Assembly (NCBI GenBank): GCA_031177735.1
Contig: JAPSKJ010000172.1
Span: 1 to 5,439 of the forward strand
Length of the DNA stretch: 5,439 nucleotides
Direction: 5' to 3'
Origin: Nocardioides sp.
GTDB lineage: Bacteria > Actinomycetota > Actinomycetes > Propionibacteriales > Nocardioidaceae
Shown: positions 5,426 to 5,439 of the stretch, in pieces
Layout: each line of letters begins with the position of its first letter
Position numbering within the stretch: position 1 is the first letter of the stretch
Notes under the pieces: model-generated
Told to the model about the DNA's origin: nothing
Seen by the model: the letters and a program-made list of their open reading frames with translations, nothing else
The model's database searches: none
Translations under genes and position numbers: made by a program

Positions 5426-5439
5426 CACTGGTCTCCCGT
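5425..5439 (-). CDS. Possible last codons of argD (acetylornithine aminotransferase), partial
   Basis: On the minus strand the window opens with an open frame of four codons (T-G-D-Q) followed by TGA. That TGA overlaps the argF ATG as TGATG, the same junction type as argG/argH further down. In actinobacterial arginine operons the gene before argF is usually argD, so this is probably the argD C-terminus. Four residues cannot identify a protein, so the name rests only on gene order and the coupled junction. Confidence 0.3.
   Translation of the reverse strand, partial: TGDQ

Overview
The window reads as chromosomal DNA from a high-GC actinobacterium. Three things point there: very high G+C with G/C in most third codon positions, the gene order argF-argR-argG-argH seen at the end of actinobacterial arginine clusters (argCJBDFRGH in mycobacteria), and an rRNA-operon leader at the left edge whose conserved elements resemble the mycobacterial rrn leader. 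A Nocardioides-like member of the Propionibacteriales is my best guess, but the genus is inference.

All five complete genes lie on the minus strand, so transcription runs from right to left. From 5439 down to 1015 are the last genes of an arginine operon: probably the final codons of argD, then argF (ornithine carbamoyltransferase), argR (arginine repressor), argG (argininosuccinate synthase) and argH (argininosuccinate lyase). ArgF, ArgG and ArgH catalyse the last three steps, ornithine to citrulline to argininosuccinate to arginine. ArgR senses the product and is expected to repress the operon from a site upstream of this window. The genes are tightly packed: the argD/argF and argG/argH junctions are TGATG overlaps, and the argF/argR and argR/argG junctions have 7-nt gaps. 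This implies one polycistronic message with translational coupling.

From 982 to 320 is a 3-methyladenine DNA glycosylase of the AAG/MPG family, 32 nt behind argH and probably transcribed with it. It is a DNA repair passenger with no role in arginine synthesis.

From 319 to 1 there is no protein gene. It holds a gene-free spacer with an inverted repeat straddling the mpg stop, a textbook SigA-type promoter (TTGACG, 17-nt spacer, TAAGTT) at 172-200, and about 165 nt of rRNA-operon leader with the actinobacterial antitermination-type box and several small hairpins. The 16S rRNA gene should begin just beyond position 1 on the minus strand.

I see no undescribed multi-gene system. The points most worth a second look are the His/Asp/Thr-rich repeat tail on ArgR, the E. 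coli-like (long, type 2) ArgG inside an actinobacterial arg operon, the unusual carbamoyl-phosphate loop of ArgF, and the short copies of rRNA-leader sequence inside the extended 3' end of mpg.
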